A stretch of DNA of 64,000 nt from an uncultured Rhodospirillaceae bacterium (GTDB lineage: Bacteria > Pseudomonadota > Alphaproteobacteria > Rhodospirillales > Casp-alpha2). The position numbers and the translations under genes are program-made. Below, piece by piece: positions 42,935 through 51,775 of this stretch (position 1 is its first letter; every line of letters starts with the position of its first letter). Below the pieces are notes generated by a model. The model saw only the letters and a list, made by a program, of their open reading frames with translations, had not been told where the DNA came from and did no database searches. The DNA is taken from the NCBI GenBank assembly GCA_913030825.1, contig CAJWCU010000002.1, positions 1-64,000 on the forward strand, given 5' to 3'.

Positions 42935-45160
42935 TTATTTCACCAATTTCAGGCGAAGCGCATTCAGCGTGACCAGGATCGACGACGACGACATGGCGAT
43001 GGCGGCGACCAGCGGCGTCGCGAACCCGGCGACGGCGATCGGCACGGCGATCATGTTGTAGCCCAGCGCCAGGCCGAAGTTTTCCTTCACATGCCGGGTG
43101 GCGGCACGGGCGACCTTGACGGCCTCGGCGACGGGCGCGAGCGAGCGGCCCTGGAACACCAGGTCGGCGGCGGTCTGGCTGATGTCGGCGGCGCCGGACG
43201 GCGACAGGGAGACATGACCCGCCGCCAGGGCCGGCGCGTCGTTCAGGCCATCGCCGACCATCAGAACCTTGCGCCCGGCCTTGGCCAGGTCCTTCAGGTG
43301 CTGCGCCTTGCCGTCGGGCGGGCATTCGGCGCGCCATTCGTCGATGCCCAGGTCGTTCGCCACCCCGCGGACGACATCCTCGCGGTCGCCCGACAGCAAC
43401 TCCACGGTCAGACCCATGGATTTCAGAGTGTCGACGGTCGTCCGGGCATCGTCGCGCAATTGGTCGGTGAAGGCGAAGCGCCGCGCTTTGTCGCCGCCCT
43501 GGCAGAACCAGAATTCCGGCCCGGCGGGGCCGGTTTCGTTGCTGGTGCTTTCGACCCGGCACCAGGTGCGGCTGCCCAGGCGCAGCGGCCGGTCGCAGCA
43601 GGTCGCGGCGAGGCCCTGGCCGGGCATTTCCTGGATGTCGGCCAATTCGACCTCCATCGCGATATCGATGCCTTCCCGTTCCGCCGCCTTGACCATGGCG
43701 CGGGCGAGGGGATGGCGGCTGTGCTGGGCCAACGCGGCGGCCAGGCGCAAGGTGTCGGGGGTGAAGTCCCCGGCGTTGACCAGGACCGGTTCGCCCAGGG
43801 TCAGGGTGCCCGTCTTGTCGAAGACCACATGGTCGGCCTGGGCCAGGCGCTCCAGGCCGTCGGCGGCCTTCAGCAAAATGCCCTTGGTCATCAGGCGGCC
43901 CGAGGCGACGACCTGCACCGCCGGCACGGCGAGGCCCAGCGCGCAGGGGCAGGTGATGATCAACACCGCGACGCAGGTCAGCAGCGAGCGTTCCCAATCG
44001 CCGGTCGCGATGAACCAGCCGATGAAGGTGGCGGCGGCCAGAAGATGAACCGCCGGGGCATAGATGCCCGCCGCCCGGTCGGCCAGGCGTACGTATTTGG
44101 CGCGGCCCTGTTCGGCGGCCTCCATCAGGCGCACGATCTCGGCCAGCAAGGTGTCTTCTCCGGCCGCGTCGATGCGGACCTCGACCGGGCCGGACAGGTT
44201 GAGCGTCCCGGCGAAGACCGCGTCGCCCGGTTTCGCCGCGCGCGGCACGCTTTCCCCGGTTACCAGCGAGGTATCCAAATCCGTGGTTCCGCCGACGATT
44301 TCGCCGTCGGCGGCGAACCGTTCACCGGCGGCGACGGCCAAAACCATGCCGGGGGCGAGGTCCGTCGTGGCGATAGCCTCCTGATGGCCGCCTTTGCGGA
44401 CGACCATTGCCGTGGCGGCGCGCAGGCCCAAAAGGCGTGTCGCCGCCGACCGCGCCTTGTTCCGCGCCCGGCGGTCCAGGTAACGGCCGATCAACAGGAA
44501 GAACAGCAACGAGACCGAGGCGTCGAAATAGGCGTGTTCGGCGCCCTTCATGGTCTGCTGCAAACTCATCGCGGCGGCCAGCACGACGGCCAGGGAAATC
44601 GGCACGTCCATGTTGAGACGCCGCGCGGCGAGGGCGCCGGCGGCCGAGCGGAAGAACGGCATGCCCGCATAGACCACGGCGGGCAGGGCGATCAGCGCCG
44701 AGACCCAATGGAACAGGGTGCGCGTCGCCTCGCCCATGGCCCCGGCATGACCGGACCACACGGAAACCGACAACAGCATCACGTTGGCGGCGGCGAACCC
44801 GGCCACGGCCATCGCCTTCAACAGGCGTTTGTCCTCGGCCTCGCCGCCGTCCTTCAAGGCTTCGGGGTCGAAGGCGCGGGCCGGAAAGCCCAGGTCGCTG
44901 ACCGTGCGGGTGATGTCTTCGGGCGTCGTCTCACCGGGCCGCCAATCGACGCGCAGACGCTTGGTCGACAGGTTGACCCGGGAGTTCGCGACGCCCGGGG
45001 TTTCCGCCAGCGTGCTTTCGATCTTCTTGATGCAGCCGCCGCAATGAACGTTCTCGACCATCAGATGCAGGGTCTGCGGCCCGTCGGACAATTCGCCCGG
45101 GTCGGCCGAGAAATCCATGGCCGGCGGTCCGGCGGGCGGGATCGTCTGCACCTGGTTCAC
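42935..45160 (-). CDS. ccoI: Copper-transporting P1B-type ATPase CcoI/FixI
   Basis: A 741-residue P-type ATPase. The N-terminal heavy-metal-associated domain has CGGC at residues 40-43. The transmembrane CPC motif (TCPCALGLAVP), the phosphorylation motif DKTGTLT and the hinge GDGLND are all present. CcoI exports copper for the cbb3 binuclear centre. It begins three bases after ccoH, and its start codon ATG 45160 lies close to that gene's stop. Length is normal. Confidence 0.95.
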   Translation of the reverse strand: MNQVQTIPPAGPPAMDFSADPGELSDGPQTLHLMVENVHCGGCIKKIESTLAETPGVANSRVNLSTKRLRVDWRPGETTPEDITRTVSDLGFPARAFDPEALKDGGEAEDKRLLKAMAVAGFAAANVMLLSVSVWSGHAGAMGEATRTLFHWVSALIALPAVVYAGMPFFRSAAGALAARRLNMDVPISLAVVLAAAMSLQQTMKGAEHAYFDASVSLLFFLLIGRYLDRRARNKARSAATRLLGLRAATAMVVRKGGHQEAIATTDLAPGMVLAVAAGERFAADGEIVGGTTDLDTSLVTGESVPRAAKPGDAVFAGTLNLSGPVEVRIDAAGEDTLLAEIVRLMEAAEQGRAKYVRLADRAAGIYAPAVHLLAAATFIGWFIATGDWERSLLTCVAVLIITCPCALGLAVPAVQVVASGRLMTKGILLKAADGLERLAQADHVVFDKTGTLTLGEPVLVNAGDFTPDTLRLAAALAQHSRHPLARAMVKAAEREGIDIAMEVELADIQEMPGQGLAATCCDRPLRLGSRTWCRVESTSNETGPAGPEFWFCQGGDKARRFAFTDQLRDDARTTVDTLKSMGLTVELLSGDREDVVRGVANDLGIDEWRAECPPDGKAQHLKDLAKAGRKVLMVGDGLNDAPALAAGHVSLSPSGAADISQTAADLVFQGRSLAPVAEAVKVARAATRHVKENFGLALGYNMIAVPIAVAGFATPLVAAIAMSSSSILVTLNALRLKLVK

Positions 45161-45163
45161 GGA

Positions 45164-45670
45164 TTAATTCCCTGCCTGAATCTCATGGATCATGCGATAG
45201 GCTCGGCCGGTGCCATCCTTGGCGGTGATCTCGACTTCCCAGCGCCCGAGGGCCGGAAGTTTGACCAGCCCGCCGTAGCGCCCGGCCTGTTCCTCGTTCA
45301 ATCCGGTTTCGACGACCAAGCCCTCGCCGACCGGGCGGCTCAACTTGGCGTGGATATCAAGGCCGGTCAGCGGGCCGTCCGGGCCCTGCATGATTACGCC
45401 GAGCACCCGCCCGCCCTTGGGCATGGGGGCGCCTAGACCGACCCGCGAGGTCCAGCCCATTTCGTTCTGCGCCGCCGCCTGTTCCAGGGTCTTGTTATAG
45501 GCGATGCCTTCTTCATAGGCATGCTGGGTCGTCAGGCCGGGCCAGCTGTCCAGGGCGAAGTAGACGAAGGTCAGATTGACGGCGATGATCACGCCGAAAA
45601 AGGCGACCATGCCGTAAAAGACGGTCCAGCCGGTAATCCGGCGCGGCGCCTTTTGCACGGCTTCGGTCAT
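45164..45670 (-). CDS. ccoH: cbb3 oxidase assembly protein CcoH/FixH
   Basis: A 168-residue FixH-family protein with a single N-terminal transmembrane helix (GWTVFYGMVAFFGVIIAVNLTFVY) and a periplasmic domain with the conserved Y-x-x-N-K-T-L-E-Q-A-like stretch. It interacts with oxidase subunits during assembly and with CcoI. Its start overlaps the ccoG stop by four bases (ATGA), showing translational coupling. Confidence 0.92.
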   Translation of the reverse strand: MTEAVQKAPRRITGWTVFYGMVAFFGVIIAVNLTFVYFALDSWPGLTTQHAYEEGIAYNKTLEQAAAQNEMGWTSRVGLGAPMPKGGRVLGVIMQGPDGPLTGLDIHAKLSRPVGEGLVVETGLNEEQAGRYGGLVKLPALGRWEVEITAKDGTGRAYRMIHEIQAGN

Positions 45671-47169
45671 TGGCCGGGCCCCCGGAACAGGCCGTTGTAG
45701 GACGCGGTCTGGCCGGTGTTGATTTCCTTCAGCACGAAGCGCAGGTCGGCGGCGTCGTCCTTCAAAGTGCCCGGCGGCACCGTGACCAGCAGGCGGAAGG
45801 ACTGCAGGCGGTCCGGCTTGACCGTGAAATAGGGATCGGGGCTGTCGCCCATGTCTTCCGATCCGACGACCTTCAATTTGATCCCGGGCAGGCCCGAGGC
45901 ATGCAGCATCAAGGTGCGCTGTTCACGCGCCTTGTTGAGAATCTTGAAGGTATAGCCGTTGCGGAGCGAGCCGTCCGACAGCGTCGTATAGAGCGGGTTG
46001 CGGTCGTGGATCACGTTGATGTCGAGATCGGCGCGGGTCAGCAGCACATAAAGCATGCCCAGCCCGATCAGGCCCCAGAGCCCGAAATAGAACAGCGTGC
46101 GTGGCCGGAACAGGCGCAGCTTGGTCTCCTCGCCGGCCCGCCGCCGTTCGTCGTTGGCGATGGAATCGTAGTCGATCAGGCCGCGCGGACGGCCGATCTT
46201 GCCCATGACGTCGTCGCAGGCGTCGATACACAGCGCGCAGGTGATGCATTCCAACTGCTGGCCGTCGCGAATGTCGATGCCCATGGGGCAGACGACGACG
46301 CAGGCCTTGCAGTCGATGCAGTCGCCGCGCTGATCCCAGTCGGCGTTCTTCTCGAACGGTTTGCGCGGCTCGCCCCGGTCCGCCCGGTAGGTGACGGTCA
46401 GGCTTTCCTCGTCCATCATCGCCGCCTGGATGCGCGGCCAGGGGCACATATAGGTGCAGACCTGTTCGCGCATGAGGCCGCCCAGCGAGAAGGTGGTGAA
46501 GGTCAGCACGCCGACCGTGGCATAGGCGACCGTATCGGCCTGGCCCGTGAACAGGTCGGTGAACAGGGTCGGCGCGTCGGCGAAATAGAAGACCCAGGCG
46601 CCGCCGGTGCCCATGGCGATTAGCAGCCAGATGACGTATTTGGTCAGCCGCTTGGCGGCCTTGCTTGCCGAATTGGGGGCCTTGTCCAGGCGGATGCGGG
46701 CGGCCCGGTCGCCTTCGACCAGGCGTTCGACCCAGATGAACAGGTCGGTCCAGACCGTCTGCGGGCAGGTGTAGCCGCACCAGGCGCGGCCGACGACCGA
46801 GGTGACCAGGAACAGGCCCAGCCCGGCCATGATCAGAAGGCCCGCGATGTAATAGAATTCCTGGGGCCAGATTTCGATGAAGAAGAAGTAGAAGCGCCGG
46901 CCCGGAATATCGACCAGAACCGCCTGATCCGGCGCCCCCGGCCCCCGGTCCCAGCGCAGCCAGGGCGTAATGTAGTAGACGCCGAGGGTCAGCGCCATCA
47001 CCCACCATTTGAACGACCGGAAGAAACCGTGGGTGCGCCGCGGATGGATCTTCTTGCGCGGCGCATAAAGCGGCGGACGGGTTTCCTTGCGGTTGACGGC
47101 GTCGACGTCGTATTCCCGGACTTCGGGGGCGCCGACGGCCGTATCCGGCATGCTTCCCATGTTCTGCAT
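45667..47169 (-). CDS. ccoG: CcoG/FixG/RdxA polyferredoxin-type membrane protein
   Basis: About 500 residues with two [4Fe-4S] clusters in DCIDCKACVVVCPMGIDIR and CITCALCIDACD, several transmembrane helices and a C-terminal Ig-like domain; the CGYTCPQTVW motif in the membrane part is typical. CcoG is a cupric reductase that supplies Cu(I) for cbb3 assembly. ATG 47169 has an AGGAA site; an ATG at 47202 would add 11 residues and lies further from a GGAGGA, so either is possible. It follows ccoP by 62 bases. Confidence 0.92.
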   Translation of the reverse strand: MQNMGSMPDTAVGAPEVREYDVDAVNRKETRPPLYAPRKKIHPRRTHGFFRSFKWWVMALTLGVYYITPWLRWDRGPGAPDQAVLVDIPGRRFYFFFIEIWPQEFYYIAGLLIMAGLGLFLVTSVVGRAWCGYTCPQTVWTDLFIWVERLVEGDRAARIRLDKAPNSASKAAKRLTKYVIWLLIAMGTGGAWVFYFADAPTLFTDLFTGQADTVAYATVGVLTFTTFSLGGLMREQVCTYMCPWPRIQAAMMDEESLTVTYRADRGEPRKPFEKNADWDQRGDCIDCKACVVVCPMGIDIRDGQQLECITCALCIDACDDVMGKIGRPRGLIDYDSIANDERRRAGEETKLRLFRPRTLFYFGLWGLIGLGMLYVLLTRADLDINVIHDRNPLYTTLSDGSLRNGYTFKILNKAREQRTLMLHASGLPGIKLKVVGSEDMGDSPDPYFTVKPDRLQSFRLLVTVPPGTLKDDAADLRFVLKEINTGQTASYNGLFRGPGQ

Positions 47170-47231
47170 CGTATTCCTACCCCAAGAACCGGCCTCCCCC
47201 ATGCGGGCCGGGATGGTCCTCCTTGATCGGG

Positions 47232-48101
47232 TTACTTACCGCCGCCCAGCGAGTGGACGTAGATGGCGAGTTGCTTGACCGTGGCATCGTCCAGGTGCTT
47301 GCCCCAGGCCGGCATCACGCCGCGGCGGCTCTTGGAGATGGTTTCGACGATGGTCGCCTTGTCGCCGCCGTACAGCCAGATGTTGTTGTTCAGCGCGGGG
47401 GCGCCGAACTCGTGGCTGCCGCCGCCGTTCTCGCCGTGGCAGGCGGCGCAGTTGTCGGTGAACAAGGTTTTGCCGCGTGCGGCGGCCGCGGTATCGCCCG
47501 ACTGACCGGACAACGTCATCACGTATTCGGCGACGTCGTTGATCTGGGCCTTTTCCAGGATGCCGTCACGACCGAAGGCGGGCATGTCCGACTGACGGGC
47601 GTCTTCGTCTTCCGTGTTCCGGATGCCGTGGGTGATGGTGTAGGCGATGGCGTCGATGGTGCCGCCCCAGACCCATTCGTCGTCGTTCAGGTTGGGATAG
47701 CCCTTGAAGCCCTGGGCGCCGGATCCGTGGCACTGCGAGCAGTTGACGGCGAAGGCGGACCGGCCCCCGGCCAGGGCGAATTCACGCAGGTTGGCGTTGG
47801 TGCGGATCTGCTCCAGCGAGGCCTGACGGATCTGTTCCAGCTGGCCTTCCATGCCGGTTTCGGCCTTGGCGATTTCCTTGGCGACTTCGCCGCGGGACGA
47901 ATAGCCGAACATGCCTTTGGTATAGCCGGAAACCAGCGGCCAGGCCGGATAGACGATCCAGTATCCGATCGACCAGATGACGCAGGCCCAGAAAATCCAT
48001 TGCCACCAACGCGGCAGGGGATTGTCCAACTCGCGGATGCCGTCCCATTCGTGACCGGTCGTCTCGACGCCGGTGAAGTCGTCGGTATGGCGTTCAGACA
48101 T
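47232..48101 (-). CDS. ccoP: cbb3 cytochrome oxidase diheme subunit CcoP
   Basis: A 289-residue membrane protein with an N-terminal transmembrane helix (WWQWIFWACVIWSIGYWIVY) and two c-type heme sites, CSQCH and CAACH, in the periplasmic part. It passes electrons from soluble cytochrome c to CcoO. Its start lies three bases after the end of ccoQ. The methionine ligands MPAFG and MPAWG are present. Confidence 0.96.
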   Translation of the reverse strand: MSERHTDDFTGVETTGHEWDGIRELDNPLPRWWQWIFWACVIWSIGYWIVYPAWPLVSGYTKGMFGYSSRGEVAKEIAKAETGMEGQLEQIRQASLEQIRTNANLREFALAGGRSAFAVNCSQCHGSGAQGFKGYPNLNDDEWVWGGTIDAIAYTITHGIRNTEDEDARQSDMPAFGRDGILEKAQINDVAEYVMTLSGQSGDTAAAARGKTLFTDNCAACHGENGGGSHEFGAPALNNNIWLYGGDKATIVETISKSRRGVMPAWGKHLDDATVKQLAIYVHSLGGGK

Positions 48102-48104
48102 GGC

Positions 48105-48266
48105 TCAGTCCTCCTTGAACGGGATTTGCGCGGCGTCCTGGAATTTCTTCTTGGCGGACGGACGCAAGGCATAGATCAGGACGGCGGCGAACATGACCGC
48201 CAGGTAAACCAGACCCCATGTTTCGGCGAACATGGCGGCCTCTTCAAAGGTTACGTTGTCGAACAT
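48105..48266 (-). CDS. ccoQ: cbb3 oxidase small subunit CcoQ
   Basis: A short gene of 53 residues lying between ccoO and ccoP. It starts at ATG 48266 with an AGGAGGG ribosome site and stops at 48105, three bases before ccoP. A single helix (WGLVYLAVMFAAVLIYAL) is followed by the charged RPSAKKKFQDAA motif, which is characteristic of CcoQ/FixQ. CcoQ stabilises CcoP association with the core complex. Confidence 0.93.
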   Translation of the reverse strand: MFDNVTFEEAAMFAETWGLVYLAVMFAAVLIYALRPSAKKKFQDAAQIPFKED

Positions 48267-48275
48267 CCGGCCCTC

Positions 48276-49001
48276 CTAGCGGTAGTTTTCTTCGGCTTTG
48301 TAGGACGAGAAATCGACCATCGTGCCGAGAACCTGGAGATAGGAGATCAGGGCGTCCATTTCGGTCGGCTTGCCCGGCTGGCCGTCGAAGTTGCGGGCCT
48401 GGGCGCCGGGATAGCGTTCCTGCATGGCTTCGACCCCGTCGGCGTCCGGATTGACCTGGGCTTCCAGGTCGGCCATGGCCGCTTCGATCATCGCGTCGTC
48501 ATAAGGCACGCCGACCATGCGGTTGGTTTCCAGGTGCTTGGTGATGTCCGCGTACTTGAGCGGCGTTTTCGCCAGGAACGGATAGCCCGGCATCACCGAT
48601 TCCGGCACCAGCGAGCGCGGATCGATCAGATGGGTCGAATGCCATTCGTCGGAATACTTGCCGCCGACCCGCGCCAGATCGGGGCCCGTGCGCTTGGAGC
48701 CCCACTGGAACGGGTGGTCGTACATGCTTTCCGCCGCCAGCGAGTAGTGGCCGTAGCGTTCCACTTCGTCGCGGAACGGACGCACCATCTGGCTGTGGCA
48801 GTTGTAGCAGCCTTCGCGGACGTAGATGTTCCGCCCGGCCAGCTCCAGCGGGGTGTAGGGGCGCATGCCCTTGACCTTTTCGATGGTGCTTTCCAGGTAG
48901 AACAGCGGCGCGATTTCCACCAACCCGCCGATCGAGACGACGATCAGGATGCCGACCAGCATCAGGATCGAGTTCTTTTCGAGTTTTCCGTGATCGAACA
49001 T
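48276..49001 (-). CDS. ccoO: cbb3 cytochrome oxidase monoheme subunit CcoO
   Basis: A 241-residue subunit with one N-terminal transmembrane helix and a single heme c site CYNCHSQM. It receives electrons from CcoP and delivers them to the CcoN heme b centre. ATG 49001 with GGAGACC upstream begins 23 bases after ccoN. It is complete. Confidence 0.96.
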   Translation of the reverse strand: MFDHGKLEKNSILMLVGILIVVSIGGLVEIAPLFYLESTIEKVKGMRPYTPLELAGRNIYVREGCYNCHSQMVRPFRDEVERYGHYSLAAESMYDHPFQWGSKRTGPDLARVGGKYSDEWHSTHLIDPRSLVPESVMPGYPFLAKTPLKYADITKHLETNRMVGVPYDDAMIEAAMADLEAQVNPDADGVEAMQERYPGAQARNFDGQPGKPTEMDALISYLQVLGTMVDFSSYKAEENYR

Positions 49002-49024
49002 TTCGGTCTCCTTCCGCCGTGCCG

Positions 49025-50650
49025 TTATTCGGCGGGAGCCGCGGCGGGCGCGGCCGACGAGGTTTCATAAGGGCGTTCGTCGCGAAGGTCGCCCCGTGCG
49101 GTTTTGTAGACGTTCCAAGCCATGACCAGGCCGCCGAGGACGTAGAGCACGCCGCCGAGTGCGCGGATGACATAGAACGGATGCATGGCCTCGACGGTCT
49201 CGGCGAAGGAATATTCCAGGAAGCCGAGCGCGTCATAGGCACGCCACATCAGGCCCTGCATGATGCCGGACACCCACATGGCGGCGGCGTAGAGCACGAT
49301 GCCCACGGTCGCCAGCCAGAAGTGAACCGAAACCAGACGCAGGGAATAGAGCCGTTCCCGGGCCCACATGCGGGGGGCCAGGAAGTAGATCGCGCCGAAC
49401 GACACCATGCCGACCCAGCCCAAGGCACCGGAGTGCACGTGGCCGATGGTCCAGTCGGTGTAGTGCGACAGGCCGTTGACCGCCTTGATCGACATCAGCG
49501 GGCCTTCGAACGTGGACATGCCGTAGAACGCGACCGAGATCGCCAGCAGGCGCAGGATCGGGTCCGTGCGCAGCTTGTCCCAAGCGCCCGACAGGGTCAT
49601 CAGGCCGTTGATCATGCCGCCCCAGCTGGGCATCCAAAGCATGATCGAGAAGGTCATGCCCAGCGTCTGCGCCCAATCGGGCAGGGCCGTGTAATGCAGG
49701 TGGTGCGGACCGGCCCAGATGTAGAGGAAGATCAGCGACCAGAAGTGCACGATCGACAGCCGGTAGGAATAGACCGGCCGGTCGGCCTGCTTCGGCACGT
49801 AGTAGTACATGATGCCCAGGAAGCCGGCGGTCAGGAAGAAGCCGACCGCGTTATGGCCGTACCACCACTGGGTCAGGGCGTCCTGTACGCCGGAGAACAG
49901 GGAATAGCTCTTCGACGAGGTCAGATCCACCGGCACGGCCAGGTTGTTGACGATGTGCAGCATCGCGATGGTCACGATGAAGGCCAGATAGAACCAGTTG
50001 GCGACGTAGATATGCGGTTCCTTGCGGCGCCACAGGGTGCCCAGGAAAACCAGCAGGTAGACCACCCAGACGACGGTCAGCCAAAGATCGACGTACCATT
50101 CCGGTTCGGCGTATTCCTTGGATTGCGTGACGCCGGTGACGTAGCCGGTGGCGGCCATCAGCAGGAACAATTGGTAGCCCCAGAACACGAACCAGGGCGC
50201 CCAACCACCTGCCAGGCGGGCCTGGCAGGTCCGCTGGACCACGTGGAACGAGGTCATCATCAGGACGTTGCCGCCGAAGGCGAAAATCACCGCCGAGGTG
50301 TGCAGCGGGCGCAGGCGGCCGAAGTTGGTCCAGGGCAAATCGAAGTTGAGCACCGGAAAAGCGAGCTGTAGCGCGATCACCAGGCCGACGGTGAAGCCGA
50401 CCACGCCCCAGAAGGTCGAGGCGACGACACCCGCGCGGATGATCGCGTCGTTATAATTGATGCCGCCTTCGCGGACCACGGCGGGCCCGCCCGTGTCGCC
50501 GTCCCGGGAAATCACCCAGAACACACCGGCGACGGCGAATCCGAACAACAAAAGTCCATGCGCGTACATGGGGGTGTCGGCCGCGCCGGCGGCGAGGCTG
50601 AGACCCAACAGGCCGGCCAGGCCCAACGGCAGATAAGCGAGGAAATTCAT
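49025..50650 (-). CDS. ccoN: cbb3 cytochrome oxidase catalytic subunit CcoN
   Basis: A 541-residue heme-copper oxidase subunit I with twelve to fourteen transmembrane helices. Conserved histidines occur in the [42 protein letters not shown] and [14 protein letters not shown] segments, which bind the low-spin heme b, CuB and heme b3. It is the first gene of a long ccoNOQP-GHIS leftward unit and the main high-affinity terminal oxidase encoded in the window. A FNR-type box lies 105 bases upstream of its start. Confidence 0.97.
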   Translation of the reverse strand: MNFLAYLPLGLAGLLGLSLAAGAADTPMYAHGLLLFGFAVAGVFWVISRDGDTGGPAVVREGGINYNDAIIRAGVVASTFWGVVGFTVGLVIALQLAFPVLNFDLPWTNFGRLRPLHTSAVIFAFGGNVLMMTSFHVVQRTCQARLAGGWAPWFVFWGYQLFLLMAATGYVTGVTQSKEYAEPEWYVDLWLTVVWVVYLLVFLGTLWRRKEPHIYVANWFYLAFIVTIAMLHIVNNLAVPVDLTSSKSYSLFSGVQDALTQWWYGHNAVGFFLTAGFLGIMYYYVPKQADRPVYSYRLSIVHFWSLIFLYIWAGPHHLHYTALPDWAQTLGMTFSIMLWMPSWGGMINGLMTLSGAWDKLRTDPILRLLAISVAFYGMSTFEGPLMSIKAVNGLSHYTDWTIGHVHSGALGWVGMVSFGAIYFLAPRMWARERLYSLRLVSVHFWLATVGIVLYAAAMWVSGIMQGLMWRAYDALGFLEYSFAETVEAMHPFYVIRALGGVLYVLGGLVMAWNVYKTARGDLRDERPYETSSAAPAAAPAE

Positions 50651-50754
50651 GAGATGCCTCTATCGATTGCACATTGCCTGCTCGCCGTCCGGAACCTTCC
50701 GGCGGCGTCGTCACGTTTCCTCCCCTTACCTACAGAAAAACCGCGGTTTCGATA

Positions 50755-50768
50755 TTGACCTAAGTCAA
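50755..50768 (-). promoter_or_regulatory. FNR/ANR-type box upstream of ccoN
   Basis: TTGACCTAAGTCAA is a perfect palindrome with TTGAC-N4-GTCAA half-sites, matching the FNR/ANR/FixK consensus (TTGAT-N4-ATCAA) in spacing and bases. It lies 105 bases before the ccoN start. It suits low-oxygen activation of the cbb3 operon. The Crp/Fnr protein at 41809 has the E-x-x-S-R recognition pattern and may act here. The rest of the 373-base gap 50651-51023 holds the ccoN leader and the terminator of the phasin gene; I see no further gene. Confidence 0.85.
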
Positions 50769-50960
50769 CTCGTCCATACCCATTACGGGCCCCTTTACGG
50801 GCGGCGGAACGCCCTGTCGTCATCCGGCCCCATTCCGGACGTGGCGCGGGAAAGCCGTGCCGACGGCAAAATTACCAGAGTTGCATGTAGATTCAAGGAA
50901 ATGACGGAAACCGGGAGTACGGTGCGGGCCGCGCTTGGCGGAGCCGCGGCCGGCGCGCGC

Positions 50961-50989
50961 AAAAAAAGGCCCCGCGTCGCCGCGGGGCC
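50961..50989 (-). terminator. Rho-independent terminator of the phasin gene
   Basis: On the minus strand a 9-bp GGCCCCGCG/CGCGGGGCC stem (50981-50989 with 50968-50976) with a 4-base loop is followed by seven T residues (A50961-A50967 on the plus strand). It starts about 35 bases after the phasin stop at 51024. Confidence 0.92.
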
Positions 50990-51023
50990 AATTTCAGCAA
51001 GTGGATTTGAGTGATCTAAGGCG

Positions 51024-51524
51024 TTAGACGGCTTTGAACTTGGAAGCCTGCTCGAAAGCCTTGGTCATCTGCGCCTGGATCGGCGCGAACAGGTCCTTGG
51101 CGACGCCCTGGTAAAGGGTGGTCGCTTCCTTGACCATGGCCTGGGCTTTTTTCTGCTCGGCGGCGATCAGATCGGCCTGCAGCTTCATCAGCTCGGACGG
51201 ATCGGTGATCGACATCGCCTTGAGGATGACGGCGACACGGTCCTCGGCGAGTTCCGTGGTCTGGGCGCGGGTCATTTCCTCGATCTTGGAAAGGTTCTCC
51301 GCGGCGGCCTTGGTGGCGCCGACGGCGGCTTCGAAATTCTCGCGGTAGGCGTCGATCGCCTGTTCAAACCCTTCGGTGGCCGCGGCACGGGCCTTGTCGG
51401 CCTCGACCTGGGCGGCGCCGGCGAGCTTTTCCTGCTGCGCCTTGGCGGTGTTCACCGCTTCGAGAATGGTGTCCCGAACGGGGGCGAAGGGGTCGATCGG
51501 ATTGGTTTTCTTGGTGGTAGCCAT
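51024..51524 (-). CDS. Phasin (polyhydroxyalkanoate granule-associated protein)
   Basis: A 166-residue, entirely helical, amphipathic protein, rich in Ala, Lys, Glu and Gln. It contains IDAYRENFEAAVGATKAAAENLSKI and a long coiled-coil-like segment, matching the phasin family that coats polyhydroxybutyrate granules. ATG 51524 has an AGGAGA site. Two PhaR-like palindromes lie upstream at 51598 and 51657. A strong terminator follows. No phaC or phaB gene is adjacent; those would be elsewhere. Confidence 0.88.
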   Translation of the reverse strand: MATTKKTNPIDPFAPVRDTILEAVNTAKAQQEKLAGAAQVEADKARAAATEGFEQAIDAYRENFEAAVGATKAAAENLSKIEEMTRAQTTELAEDRVAVILKAMSITDPSELMKLQADLIAAEQKKAQAMVKEATTLYQGVAKDLFAPIQAQMTKAFEQASKFKAV

Positions 51525-51597
51525 TGTCTAAATCTCCTGTTTCCCAATATGGCGAAAAGGGCTGTTCCGGGCGGCCCGGGATCGGCACCGCCCATCC

Positions 51598-51614
51598 ATG
51601 TTGCGATGCAACAT
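51598..51614. promoter_or_regulatory. PhaR-like palindrome 1 upstream of phasin
   Basis: ATGTTGC-GAT-GCAACAT is a perfect 7-bp inverted repeat around a 3-base spacer. It resembles the TGC/GCA-rich operators bound by the granule-sensing repressor PhaR upstream of phasin genes in other alphaproteobacteria. It lies 74 bases before the phasin start. Confidence 0.65.
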
Positions 51615-51656
51615 TGCTAATATGCCTTTCATGGCCGGCTGCCGTCAAGTGATTTT

Positions 51657-51671
51657 TTGTGCAGTGCACAA
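51657..51671. promoter_or_regulatory. PhaR-like palindrome 2 upstream of phasin
   Basis: TTGTGCA-G-TGCACAA is a perfect 7-bp inverted repeat around one central base. It shares the TGC/GCA half-sites with the palindrome at 51598. A second site 43 bases from the first is compatible with cooperative binding of a tetrameric repressor. It lies upstream of both the phasin gene and the divergent dehydrogenase gene at 51776. Confidence 0.6.
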
Positions 51672-51775
51672 TAAGTCCGGGGCGTTGATTTCACTTGGAA
51701 ATTCGCCATCGCGGCTTCTTAATGGGGCTGGGGGGAAGACAAGAAACAAACAATCCTTGGGAGGATCACATCACC

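Noticed and set aside
43091..45436. 781-codon plus-strand open frame opposite ccoI and ccoH
   Set aside because: It is antisense to a clear P-type ATPase and has low-complexity Gly/Arg/Gln/Asp composition with no domain.
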